The translations under genes were made by a program, and so were the position numbers. Positions 16,111 through 23,871 of a stretch of DNA of 64,000 nucleotides are shown one piece after another. The notes under the pieces are model-generated. The model saw nothing but the letters and a program-made list of their open reading frames with translations, was not told the DNA's origin and did no database searches. This DNA comes from an uncultured Fibrobacter sp. (lineage in GTDB: Bacteria > Fibrobacterota > Fibrobacteria > Fibrobacterales > Fibrobacteraceae). The stretch is taken from positions 1-64,000 of the forward strand of contig NZ_CAMVDO010000008.1 of the NCBI RefSeq assembly GCF_947166265.1. Direction: 5' to 3'. The number at the start of each line of letters is the position of its first letter. The first letter of the stretch is position 1.

Positions 16111-16476
16111 CTAGCGGATTACCTTGATGCTAGATTCGGCGCCGGCGCTTTGCGGGATTGCCAGGGGCTTGCGGACAGAAACTTCTGCCGCGACGGTCTT
16201 CGGGTAGTGGTTCAAGATATGCTTGGCGGTTTCCAGCACCAAAGTTTCTTCTAACTGAAAACGGGACTTGCAAACGAAGTCCTGTACGTCATCAGCCAGC
16301 TGGACATAATCAATGGAATGGGCTAGGTCTTCGTTACGGGCGGCAAGGGTAAAGTCAAGCCACACGGAAATATTCATGACGATCGGCTGCTCATTTTCAC
16401 GTTCGAAAGGGAGCGTTCCAATGATGCAGCTGAATTCCAAATCCCGTATAGAGATTTTACCCGTCTCGACTACCAT
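16111..16476 (-). CDS. folB: Dihydroneopterin aldolase
   Basis: 121 residues, the usual FolB length. KISIRDLEFSCIIGTLPFERENEQPIVMNISVWLDF matches the N-terminal FolB block, with the substrate-anchoring Glu in the ETLVLETAKHIL helix and the conserved Lys in VRKPLAIP. It converts 7,8-dihydroneopterin to 6-hydroxymethyl-dihydropterin in folate synthesis. Its ATG overlaps the end of the upstream gene (16470-17504) by seven bases, so the two are one transcript. Its stop is four bases from the convergent comM stop, with no room for a separate terminator. Confidence 0.9.
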   Translation of the reverse strand: MVVETGKISIRDLEFSCIIGTLPFERENEQPIVMNISVWLDFTLAARNEDLAHSIDYVQLADDVQDFVCKSRFQLEETLVLETAKHILNHYPKTVAAEVSVRKPLAIPQSAGAESSIKVIR

Positions 16477-17504
16477 ACGAAGAGAACGACTGCACCGGCG
16501 ATAGCGGCGGCAGAAATACCGAACCAGATGTTACGGCCGGTTGCATAGGAGTCATGCGTCTTCTTGTTTTCGGCCATGCGTTCCTGCACATTGGCGAGGG
16601 TCCACATGCCGTCCATACCTTCCATCTGCGCCTTATCGTGCATAATCGCTTCGCAAGAGGGATTTCCGGCACATTCAGACAGAATCAGCTCGTTCAGCTC
16701 GTTCAGGTCGTCGTAAGCGTCCTGAGCTTCGGTAGCCTTGCTGTGCTGCATGATACCGATAACGGCACCCGTAACAGCGAGAGCGGAAAGACCGACAGCC
16801 GTCCAGAAACGAACTTCGTCAGCAATACCGAAACGGTCACCCACATCGCGGGCTGCATCGCTTGCGGCGTAGTCGCGATCATCGGCGGTGTTGTCTACCG
16901 GAGCGGAAGTCTTATAGGAAGAAAGATCTTCATCGTCATCATCTTCGCAATCCGGATCGTATTCGTCACATTCTTCACCCTTGCTAGAGGCAACGGCAGG
17001 TTCGGCTGCAGCCACGGTTTCCTCTTCTTCAGCAGCAGGGGCATCGCCCTTGAGCGTCACCGGAGAACCATCGATAAAGACGACCGCAGTCGTAAGACCG
17101 GGGGCATAAACTGCCTTGCCATCGAAGTAAACCTTTTCGACATCTTCGTCGGCCGGCATACCGCGGCGGGCATAAAGCTTAGCGGAAACCAGCTTGGAGT
17201 AATCAACACCGTCGGCAGTCATCGCCGTCATGGAGCTCAAGTCGCCGGCACCGCCCTGATAAAGCTGGTAGGAAGTTTCGGATTCGCCGAACGGATCTTC
17301 GAACTTTTGACGGACAACCAGGCGGCCATCCTGGAGAGATTCAACTTCGTCTGCAGGAGCAACCTTGAGTGTTCCACCAAATTCGGCAACGATATAGTCA
17401 TCGGGAGCACCGGCGTCCTTCGCGGTGAATTCCTCGATATCATAGACTCCGGCAAAGGCGGATACTACGGAAAGGCAGAGAACCATCAAAAGTGAACGTT
17501 TCAT
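16470..17504 (-). CDS. Exported acidic protein with two C-terminal membrane segments
   Basis: 344 residues. Signal peptide at 1-18 (ends Ala-Phe-Ala). Residues 20-150 look beta-rich. Residues 150-215 are very acidic, with a run of Asp after Cys-Glu-Asp and paired Cys residues (CDEYDPDCEDDDDEDL), which could bind a divalent cation but has no recognised domain. Transmembrane segments follow at about 234-251 and 322-343, the latter ending the protein in Phe-Val-Trp. Between them is a helical region with two Cys. The layout (beta domain, acidic linker, two helices) is unlike any family I recognise and may be specific to Fibrobacter. It heads the folB transcript, possibly by chance. Confidence 0.65.
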   Translation of the reverse strand: MKRSLLMVLCLSVVSAFAGVYDIEEFTAKDAGAPDDYIVAEFGGTLKVAPADEVESLQDGRLVVRQKFEDPFGESETSYQLYQGGAGDLSSMTAMTADGVDYSKLVSAKLYARRGMPADEDVEKVYFDGKAVYAPGLTTAVVFIDGSPVTLKGDAPAAEEEETVAAAEPAVASSKGEECDEYDPDCEDDDDEDLSSYKTSAPVDNTADDRDYAASDAARDVGDRFGIADEVRFWTAVGLSALAVTGAVIGIMQHSKATEAQDAYDDLNELNELILSECAGNPSCEAIMHDKAQMEGMDGMWTLANVQERMAENKKTHDSYATGRNIWFGISAAAIAGAVVLFVW

Positions 17505-17689
17505 TTATCACTCCAAAATGTCTAATTTTTTCGGGAAATATATAAAAAAAAAGCAATATTTGCACAAACATAATGCATTTGTAACATACAAACACAAACT
17601 TTGTTCATCATGCGTCCTCTTTTGTTAAGCAATATTTACAAGCATCACGGAAAATTGCAGGCGGGGCGTTACGGGGCCGGCGCCTGAGG

Positions 17690-17745
17690 CCCCGTTCGAA
17701 GGGGTAGCGCCCTTCGACAGGCTCAGGGACCTATGTTCCTGAGGA
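17690..17745. repeat. Dispersed intergenic repeat (CCCTTCGACAGGCTCAGGGACCT)
   Basis: CCCTTCGACAGGCTCAGGGA followed by CCTATGTTCCTGAGGATG matches the CTTCGGCAAGCTCAGG family seen at 4505, 21804 and 28033. Confidence 0.65.
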
Positions 17746-18038
17746 TGGCGATGGAAGCGAGGGGGAGGCGTCTCCCTACCCTTTATAGGTTACTATTTAC
17801 TATATGGCGTTCTTTCAGAACGCATATAATACGGCTCGGCTATGCCAAAAAACATACGTTTTTTGACGTCTTCGACGTCCGTGGCTGCGGCTAGAAAATG
17901 CAAAAAAGTTTTTTGCGCTTTCTAGCTTTGCACACTTTTGTCGCAGCACTCGCCTTTGACGCTCTTTGAGCGTCTTTTGCTGGGCTCAAAAATGAATCTG
18001 CAAGCAGCTTCGCTTTGTTCGCCCTACGCAAAAGTTAC

Positions 18039-18044
18039 TATATT
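18039..18044 (+). promoter_or_regulatory. Possible -10 box for pgk
   Basis: TATATT lies 42 bases before the pgk ATG; a TTGTTC at about 18 bases spacing may be a weak -35. An AAAGAGG ribosome site follows. Confidence 0.3.
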
Positions 18045-18085
18045 TTCCCCCGTAAAATTTTAACCTAAAAAAGAGGATTGCTATA

Positions 18086-19342
18086 ATGGCAAAGCTTTCT
18101 ATCGAAGATCTCGAACTCGCCGGCAAGCGCGTGTTCATCCGTGTTGACTTCAACGTTCCGCAGGACAAGGTGACTGGCGAAATCACCAACACCAAGCGTA
18201 TCGAAGCCGCTCTCCCGACCATCCAGTACGCTCTCGACAAGGGTGCAGCCGTCGTGCTCGCTTCCCACCTGGGCCGTCCGAATGGCGAAAAGAACATGAA
18301 GTACACGCTCGCTCCGGTTGCTAAGAAGCTCGAAGAACTCATCAAGAAGCCGGTGAAGTTCCTCCCTGACTGCGTTGGTCCGGAAGTTGAAGCCGCCTGC
18401 GCCGCTATCAAGCCGGGTGAAATCATCCTCCTCGAAAACCTCCGCTTCCACATCGAAGAAGAAGGCAAGCGCAAGATCAAGAACGCCGATGGCACCGAAA
18501 CTAAGGAAAAGGCCGACAAGGAAGCCGTGAAGGCCTTCCGCGCAAGCCTCACCAAGCTCGCTGACGTTTATGTGAACGACGCTTTCGGTACCGCTCACCG
18601 CGACCACTCTTCCATGACTGGTGTTGAACTGCCGCAGCGTGCTGCTGGCTTCCTCATGAACAAGGAACTCAAGGCATTCGACCAGGTGCTCAACAATCCT
18701 CCGCGTCCGTTCCTCGCCATCCTCGGCGGTGCAAAGGTCGCTGACAAGATCCAGCTCATCAACAACCTCCTCGACAAGGCCGACAAGATCATCATCGGCG
18801 GTGGCATGGCTTTCACCTTCAAGAAGGTTCTCAACAACATCGAAATCGGTTCTTCTTTGTTTGACGAAGAAGGTGCCAAGCTCGTTCCGGATCTGATGGC
18901 CAAGGCTAAGGCTGCTGGCAAGGAAATCATCCTCCCGGTTGACTACATCGCTGCTGACAAGTTCGCTGCCGACGCTGCTACCAAGGCTGTCTCTGACGCC
19001 GAAGGCATTCCGGCTGGCTGGATGGGCCTCGATGTGGGCGCTGAATCCACCAAGCTCTTCGTGAACGCTATCAAGTCCGCCAAGACCATCGTTTGGAACG
19101 GTCCTGCAGGCGTGTTCGAATTCGAAGCCTTCGAAAAGGCCACCAAGGCTATGGCCGACGCTATCGTCGAAGCTACCGCTGCTGGCGCAATCACCGTGAT
19201 CGGTGGTGGCGATACCGCTACGGCTGCCAAGAAGTACGGCGCAGACAAGAAGGTAACCCACACCTCTACGGGTGGTGGCGCTTCCCTCGAACTCCTGGAA
19301 GGTAAGGTGCTTCCGGGCGTTGCCGTCCTCACCGACAAGTAA
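18086..19342 (+). CDS. pgk: Phosphoglycerate kinase
   Basis: 418 residues, with AAAGAGG ahead of the ATG. It transfers phosphate from 1,3-bisphosphoglycerate to ADP in glycolysis. The signature [14 protein letters not shown] is at residues 17-30, the substrate-binding [13 protein letters not shown], hinge [17 protein letters not shown] and the C-terminal [13 protein letters not shown] nucleotide loop are all intact. Codon choice is strongly biased to few codons, typical of a highly expressed gene. The neighbours are unrelated and long intergenic regions flank it, so it is a single-gene unit. Confidence 0.97.
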   Translation: MAKLSIEDLELAGKRVFIRVDFNVPQDKVTGEITNTKRIEAALPTIQYALDKGAAVVLASHLGRPNGEKNMKYTLAPVAKKLEELIKKPVKFLPDCVGPEVEAACAAIKPGEIILLENLRFHIEEEGKRKIKNADGTETKEKADKEAVKAFRASLTKLADVYVNDAFGTAHRDHSSMTGVELPQRAAGFLMNKELKAFDQVLNNPPRPFLAILGGAKVADKIQLINNLLDKADKIIIGGGMAFTFKKVLNNIEIGSSLFDEEGAKLVPDLMAKAKAAGKEIILPVDYIAADKFAADAATKAVSDAEGIPAGWMGLDVGAESTKLFVNAIKSAKTIVWNGPAGVFEFEAFEKATKAMADAIVEATAAGAITVIGGGDTATAAKKYGADKKVTHTSTGGGASLELLEGKVLPGVAVLTDK

Positions 19343-19371
19343 TTCGTCGATAAACTTCGCAATACTGCGTC

Positions 19372-19418
19372 ACGCGAGCTCTCGCTGTATGTCTTATACA
19401 GCTTCGGCTCGCGTTTCT
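19372..19418 (+). terminator. Hairpin after pgk
   Basis: ACGCGAGC (19372-19379) pairs with GCTCGCGT (19407-19414), and inside it GCTGTAT (19384-19390) pairs with ATACAGC (19396-19402). It lies 30 bases after the pgk stop; T content after the stem is modest (TTTCTTG), so termination is plausible but not certain. Confidence 0.55.
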
Positions 19419-19507
19419 TGTCTTGCTCGTTTCTAGACGAATTACGGTTTATTAATTAAATAAAGGCTTCCGTCTGCATTCGTTCGCAACTAACCAAAAA
19501 TACGTAG

Positions 19508-19569
19508 GGCTCAGTTGCGCGAAAACTTGTTTTCGCATAACTGAGCCCAGAATTTTGCGCATGCGCAAA
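19508..19569. repeat. Long inverted repeat plus 16-bp palindrome
   Basis: GGGCTCAGTT...GCGAAAAC and GTTTTCGC...AACTGAGCCC (19508-19547) form a nearly perfect stem of about 18 pairs. Immediately after comes TTTGCGCATGCGCAAA (19554-19569), a perfect 16-base palindrome. Together with the terminator below this gives three stacked secondary structures without a gene. Confidence 0.65.
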
Positions 19570-19583
19570 TTCCTGACTTTTGT

Positions 19584-19615
19584 AAAGACTCTGCATTTTG
19601 CAGAGTCTTTTTTTT
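19584..19615 (+). terminator. Strong rho-independent terminator
   Basis: AAAGACTCTGCA and TGCAGAGTCTTT form a 12-pair perfect stem with a three-base loop, followed by T's. It ends 15 bases before the next start codon. It could end the pgk transcript or a short RNA encoded between 19420 and 19580. Confidence 0.85.
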
Positions 19616-19629
19616 GTAACATTGACCTT

Positions 19630-20166
19630 ATGAAAATCATTTGCCTGTTTTTTATTTTCTTTGTGGCTCTTTTGGCGCATGCCCAGGAGATGAATTCCAC
19701 GTATGTTCAGGCAGTTTACAACACCCCGGCCCTGGAAAATGACAGTATCGCAAGGATTTTGCACAACTACGAACGTGCTACCAAAATAGGGAATCGTCAT
19801 AAGAATCTCGGGACAGGGCTGATTATTGCAGGGGGCGTGGGCCTGTGTGCTGGTGCTGTCGTTACCGCCTATGCAATAAAAAACCATATTGATTACGAAC
19901 ACGATGCAGAAAAGTATTCGTATGAAGAAGGTGACAGCGGTAGCGCGTATCTCTTTTTGTTGGGAGGCAGCAGCATATTCGTTGGTGGAGCCTCCATCAT
20001 AACGGGCATTATCTTCAGGTCCAATGGACAGAAAAGGTTAGACCGAGCCAACGGTTACGAAGAGCAGCTTAGACAATACAACCAGCGTTCGACGAGCTTG
20101 AGCATTGTCCCCTTGATAAATCCCATAGGACAGGCTTTCGGCGGCAATCTGTTGCTTAATTTTTAA
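19630..20166 (+). CDS. Small exported membrane protein, unknown
   Basis: 178 residues from the ATG at 19630, chosen because the in-frame part before it spans the terminator. Signal peptide at 1-19 (MKIICLFFIFFVALLAHA). Two hydrophobic stretches (about 62-82 GTGLIIAGGVGLCAGAVVTAYA and 107-128 AYLFLLGGSSIFVGGASIITGII) are Gly-rich membrane helices, each followed by basic residues. The polar part between carries an acidic YEHDAEKYSYEEGD. No family was recognised. This plan (signal sequence, two glycine-rich helices, short tail) is common for Fibrobacter and Bacteroidota hypothetical membrane proteins. No terminator or Shine-Dalgarno is obvious. Confidence 0.6.
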   Translation: MKIICLFFIFFVALLAHAQEMNSTYVQAVYNTPALENDSIARILHNYERATKIGNRHKNLGTGLIIAGGVGLCAGAVVTAYAIKNHIDYEHDAEKYSYEEGDSGSAYLFLLGGSSIFVGGASIITGIIFRSNGQKRLDRANGYEEQLRQYNQRSTSLSIVPLINPIGQAFGGNLLLNF

Positions 20167-20287
20167 AATATGTCTAAGCCAAACGGTTCTGACAAGACGG
20201 TATTCCTGAATGGGCGAATCAGATTTTAAACAAGATTAAAAGATAGAAAGTCAGCGGAAGCCCCTTTTTTTCTACATTTTCCTTGTA

Positions 20288-21793
20288 ATGACCGAAGTCG
20301 AAGAACAGGAAGAATACGAAGTCCGCATTGGGGCGTTTAATGGCCCGATGGACTTGCTGGTGTATCTTGTCCAGAAGAAGGAAGTTCCTCTGGAGCAGAT
20401 TTCGATTGCTGAGATTGCAGACCAATTCCTAAAGTGGGTGAACGAGTACGAGGGTACCGACCTGTCAAAGGCGGGCGATTTCTTGTACATGGCGAGCCGA
20501 CTGATGGCTCTCAAGGTGCAGGAACTTTTGCCGGCCGAACAGCGCGACCCCGAGATGGTAGCGGAATACAACGAAGACCGCGAACAGTTGATGAAGGAAA
20601 TGCTGGAATACCAGCGATTCAAGCAGGTCGCGAGCGGTCTTCAGGAAATGGAAGGCGAGAACTTCGGTACGTATTCCCGCGGTCGCCTGGAAAAGACGCA
20701 GACTGACGAAGAGACTTTGGCCGATGCGAACATCTGGCAGCTTTTCCGCGCCTACCAGAAGAGCCTGAAGACAAAGATTTCGGAAACGATTCACCACATC
20801 GAACTCGACTACGTGACGATTCAGGACCGTCAGCAGGCCATCAACAACTACCTGTCGGTGAATGGCCGCGCCCTGTTCGAAGACTTGCTCGACAACGATT
20901 CTCACCCGATTGTGGCGGCAGTGACCTTCATGGCCATGCTCGAAATGATCAAGACCGATGAAATCGTGTTCCGCCAGAGCGAACTGTTCGGCCCCATTTG
21001 GATTTACCGCAAGAAGAACAACGCCGACTACGCCGAAGAAATGGCGCACGAGACCGTGTTCTTCAGCAAGGATCCGGACGTGAAACCGGGCCTTGTGGAA
21101 GCGATTCGCAACCAGGCGCTCGCACGTTCCAAGGAACAGAGCGTGGGCGACCTTGCCGCCGTGATGCGCGAAGCCGTGCTGTGGACCAGCCGCGGCAGGA
21201 ACGTGACCGAAGACGACCTGACAGCCATGCTCGAAGGCCGCGAAGACTTGAGCGAAGTGCAGGAAAACCCGTTCGCCGAGATGATGAAGGAAGACGATGC
21301 GGCAGATGGTTCGACAGGCTCACCAACCCTATCAGCAACCGAATCACCTACCGATTCCACTCCGGCAGAGAATGCGCCGGTTCAAGCGGAGAATACACCG
21401 ACAACAGAAACGATTGCGGAAGCAACCTCTGTGTCTGAGGAAGCACCCGTCGAAGAAATCGTTGCGCCTGTTACGGATGTCATTCCGGCTGCCGAGCCGG
21501 AACCTCCCTTGTACAATACAGAAGATGTTGCATCAGTAGAAAAGGAGATTCCCGATCAAGTCGGGAATGACAATTCCTCGGTAGAAGAGCCAGTCGATGA
21601 GTCTCCCGCTGAAGAGCAGCAGCCGTCTGACGGTTCGAATAACGAGCCTAACATGACGGACGAGGAATTCGAAGCGTTCATGAAAAAGGCCCAGGCGTTC
21701 TATGACTCCCAGGCTTCTGAAAATTCTGACGACTCCGACAGCTCTGACGACGATGACGACTTCCCGTCTATCGAAGTCCACTCAAACGATTAA
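20288..21793 (+). CDS. scpA: Segregation and condensation protein ScpA with long C-terminal tail
   Basis: 501 residues; the kleisin ScpA is normally about 230-270. The first 260 or so are typical: YEVRIGAFNGPMDLLVYLVQKKEVPLEQISIAEIADQFLKW, FLYMASRLMALKVQELLP, and the C-terminal winged helix AAVTFMAMLEMIKTDEIVFRQSELFGPIWI. ScpA bridges SMC heads during chromosome condensation. From about residue 330 on it is a low-complexity tail rich in Glu, Pro, Ser, Thr and Asp, ending in an Asp/Ser run. Two stretches of this tail are translated copies of the intergenic repeats of this genome. No scpB lies beside it. A charged tail is probably disordered. Confidence 0.9.
   Translation: MTEVEEQEEYEVRIGAFNGPMDLLVYLVQKKEVPLEQISIAEIADQFLKWVNEYEGTDLSKAGDFLYMASRLMALKVQELLPAEQRDPEMVAEYNEDREQLMKEMLEYQRFKQVASGLQEMEGENFGTYSRGRLEKTQTDEETLADANIWQLFRAYQKSLKTKISETIHHIELDYVTIQDRQQAINNYLSVNGRALFEDLLDNDSHPIVAAVTFMAMLEMIKTDEIVFRQSELFGPIWIYRKKNNADYAEEMAHETVFFSKDPDVKPGLVEAIRNQALARSKEQSVGDLAAVMREAVLWTSRGRNVTEDDLTAMLEGREDLSEVQENPFAEMMKEDDAADGSTGSPTLSATESPTDSTPAENAPVQAENTPTTETIAEATSVSEEAPVEEIVAPVTDVIPAAEPEPPLYNTEDVASVEKEIPDQVGNDNSSVEEPVDESPAEEQQPSDGSNNEPNMTDEEFEAFMKKAQAFYDSQASENSDDSDSSDDDDDFPSIEVHSND
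21308..21328 (+). repeat. Intergenic-repeat fragment inside scpA (GGTTCGACAGGCTCACCAACC)
   Basis: This 21-base word matches the GGTTCGACAAACTCACGC core seen in the intergenic repeat at about 28108 and the CCCTTCGACAGGCTCAGG unit at 17705. It is read in frame as Gly-Ser-Thr-Gly-Ser-Pro-Thr within the disordered tail. Confidence 0.55.
21541..21575 (+). repeat. Palindromic intergenic repeat inside scpA (GGAGATTCCCG...CGGGAATGAC)
   Basis: AAAGGAGATTCCCGATCAAG followed by TCGGGAATGACAATT is the same unit as at 7820 and (inverted) at 25124. Here it stays in frame and encodes Lys-Glu-Ile-Pro-Asp-Gln-Val-Gly-Asn-Asp-Asn. Confidence 0.7.
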
Positions 21794-21803
21794 TTCATAT
21801 CGG

Positions 21804-21832
21804 CCCTTCGGCAGGCTCAGGGACCTTACAAG
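21804..21832. repeat. Dispersed intergenic repeat (CCCTTCGGCAGGCTCAGGGACCTTA)
   Basis: Lies between the convergent scpA and zinc-protease genes; same family as at 4505 and 17690. Confidence 0.65.
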
Positions 21833-21850
21833 GTTGGTACTCCCTTCGTA

Positions 21851-22567
21851 TCAGTCTCGCCGACTGCCGCCAATTAATCCGGCGCGGTACGCCCAATAGA
21901 GCAACTGCATAATGGAGCCGATGGCGGCTGCCACATAGGTAAGCCCTGCGGCAAACAGCACCCCCGAAACCGTATTGTATTCGCGGCCCTGCGCCACGAT
22001 GTCGAGGCGAGCAAGCACCTTCTTGGCACGGGACGAAGCATCGAATTCCACCGGCACGGTCACCAGCGTAAAGAGCGTTGCAATGCCGAACAGCACCACG
22101 CCCGCAACAGCGAGGGAATAACCGAGAGCGCGGCCCGCGCTCATCAGCACGATACCCAGAATCACAAGCCACGGACCAAGATTCGAACCGAGGTTTGCCG
22201 CCGGCACAATAAAGGAACGCAGCCACAGCGGGAAGTACCCTTGCGCATGCTGAATGGCGTGACCCACTTCGTGAGCGGCAACGCCCGCGGCAGACGCGTT
22301 ACGGCCGTTATAAACTTCGGGAGACAAGTTCAGAGTCTTGTTCAGCGGATTGTAATGGTCCGACAGGAATCCATGATGCTGCAAGACCTTCACGTCGGTA
22401 ATGCCAGCATCCATGAGGATTGCCTTTGCGACATCGGCACCGGTAAGGCCGCTGGAAATGCCGACTTTCTGGCCTGCGCTAAAACGAGACTTGACCATCC
22501 AGGAAACACCCCCCGAAAGGGCGAGCGTCACCAAAAGAATCATCATGTATAAAGGATCGAACATCAT
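21851..22567 (-). CDS. Membrane zinc metallopeptidase (YugP / PF04298 type)
   Basis: 238 residues. An N-terminal membrane helix (about 6-24) is followed by a cytoplasmic or periplasmic metallopeptidase part with His99-Glu100-x-x-His103 (AAHEVGHAIQHA), preceded by HHGFLSDHYNPLNKTLNLSPEVY, both typical of this family. Two or three further hydrophobic segments follow (about 125-143, 148-168, 198-220), and VPVEFDASSRAKKVL supplies the likely third zinc ligand (Glu). The start ATG is preceded by GGAGG five bases away; a second ATG follows immediately. Family members are conserved but poorly studied. It is a single-gene unit divergent from nothing and separated from the efflux operon by 110 bases. 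Confidence 0.85.
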   Translation of the reverse strand: MMFDPLYMMILLVTLALSGGVSWMVKSRFSAGQKVGISSGLTGADVAKAILMDAGITDVKVLQHHGFLSDHYNPLNKTLNLSPEVYNGRNASAAGVAAHEVGHAIQHAQGYFPLWLRSFIVPAANLGSNLGPWLVILGIVLMSAGRALGYSLAVAGVVLFGIATLFTLVTVPVEFDASSRAKKVLARLDIVAQGREYNTVSGVLFAAGLTYVAAAIGSIMQLLYWAYRAGLIGGSRRD

Positions 22568-22680
22568 AGGCGCCTCCGGCGCAGTTATAAGTAAACAGGG
22601 TTTATTTTCCTGTTATAATATACAAAAGTAGACGGTAATAAACCTCAAAGGTGCGTTGCACCGAGCTCAAAACCTCATAC

Positions 22681-23871
22681 CTACATGTCGCCGGTTTTCA
22701 GTTTGCTTCCGTCGCGGAGATTCGTGAGCACGAGCCCGAGCAACAGGTAGAATACCGCCTGCATAGCGAGCGGCAACAGAAGCGATGCCGCATCGTAAAT
22801 GTCGGCGCCACGCTGTTCAATCGCAAGCCATGCCGGAATGGCAAATGTCGAGGGCAACAGGCAAGAGAAACCCTTCATCCAGGCCGGAATCAGTTCGGTG
22901 GGCCAGCTAAAGTTCGAAAGGAACAGAATCGGGATGCTCATGTACAGGAACAGTTGCATGCTCGTTTCGCGGCGCAGGAATACCTGCGAAAGCACCATCC
23001 CGAAATTGATGACCGAGAACAGGAACACGATCGCAAAGGCCACCATCGGCAAAATTTCGCCGCGGCGCGGGAATTCGAACACGTTGTACACCACAAAGTG
23101 GTAGAACAAGATAAAGCTGCAGTAATGCAAGAAGTACGCAAGCGAGCGGCCAAAGTAGCGGTAAGGCATCAGCTCATTTTCGACGGAGCTGTCGCGTTGC
23201 AATTTGCGGAACTTGCGGTGAGCACGAGCTCCGCCCAGAATGCAAATGCCAATCACCAGCGTCTGCTGTAAAATCAGTACGAGTACGCTCGGCACCACAT
23301 AGTTGGAGTAGCTACCCGTGTTGTTGTACATGGTCTGCACACTGATGGGAATCGGGTCGCGCATGGCAATTGCCTTGGCCGCAGGGACTTTCTTGCCGAG
23401 GGCTATTCGCTTGACTTTGGTGGTGGCACCGACGGTGAGGGCGCAGGTCGCAAAGCCTGTCCCGATGTTTCCGTGGAGCATCACGTAGGCACCGTGCGTG
23501 AACACGTTCACGTTCGCCTTGCCGCCGTTGCGGAGCGTCTTTTCCATGTCCTTGGGAATTACCATGAAACCGTAGATTTTTTCGTTCGCTAGGGCGTCTT
23601 CGGCCTCGCGGATATCCGAAAATACATAGCGCACATCAATTTGCTGGGCCGCGGCAGACATCTGCGTGAGTTCGCGGGACATAACGGTATGGTCCAAGTC
23701 GACAACGGCTACGGGAATTTTCGACGCGGTTTGGTTCATGTAAGGAGTCGGATAATAGAAGGCATAAAGTACGCCTGCCACTACCAACAACAGCACTGCC
23801 GCAGGGTCGGTGTAGAAAAGTTTCCATTCGGCGAACGCCACCTTGAAAAGTCGCTTAAAGAGGTCAATCAT
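22681..23871 (-). CDS. ABC-2 type transporter permease (last gene of efflux operon)
   Basis: 396 residues. One N-terminal membrane helix (about 21-40), a large extracytoplasmic domain (about 45-215) with IPVAVVDLDHTVMSRELTQ, typical of the YhhJ/YbhR-like ABC-2 permeases, then five C-terminal helices. Its ATG overlaps the stop of the upstream permease gene by four bases. With the preceding genes it forms a TolC-HlyD-permease-permease operon. Such pairs export drugs or envelope components. No ATP-binding subunit is encoded in the operon, so one must be supplied elsewhere or the ABC-2 proteins use another energiser. It ends with Lys-Thr-Gly-Asp-Met. Confidence 0.85.
   Translation of the reverse strand: MIDLFKRLFKVAFAEWKLFYTDPAAVLLLVVAGVLYAFYYPTPYMNQTASKIPVAVVDLDHTVMSRELTQMSAAAQQIDVRYVFSDIREAEDALANEKIYGFMVIPKDMEKTLRNGGKANVNVFTHGAYVMLHGNIGTGFATCALTVGATTKVKRIALGKKVPAAKAIAMRDPIPISVQTMYNNTGSYSNYVVPSVLVLILQQTLVIGICILGGARAHRKFRKLQRDSSVENELMPYRYFGRSLAYFLHYCSFILFYHFVVYNVFEFPRRGEILPMVAFAIVFLFSVINFGMVLSQVFLRRETSMQLFLYMSIPILFLSNFSWPTELIPAWMKGFSCLLPSTFAIPAWLAIEQRGADIYDAASLLLPLAMQAVFYLLLGLVLTNLRDGSKLKTGDM

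Larger units (their letters stand above)
17505..18085. other. Long intergenic region with hairpins and repeat
   Basis: No gene found. It holds the repeat below, several stem-loops (GCGTTC-tttca-GAACGC near 17809; CTAGAAA...TTTCTAG around 17891-17925; GACGCTC-tt-TGAGCGTC near 17957) and an AT-rich promoter-like area just before pgk. The density of hairpins suggests decayed repeats or an unannotated RNA. Confidence 0.5.
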
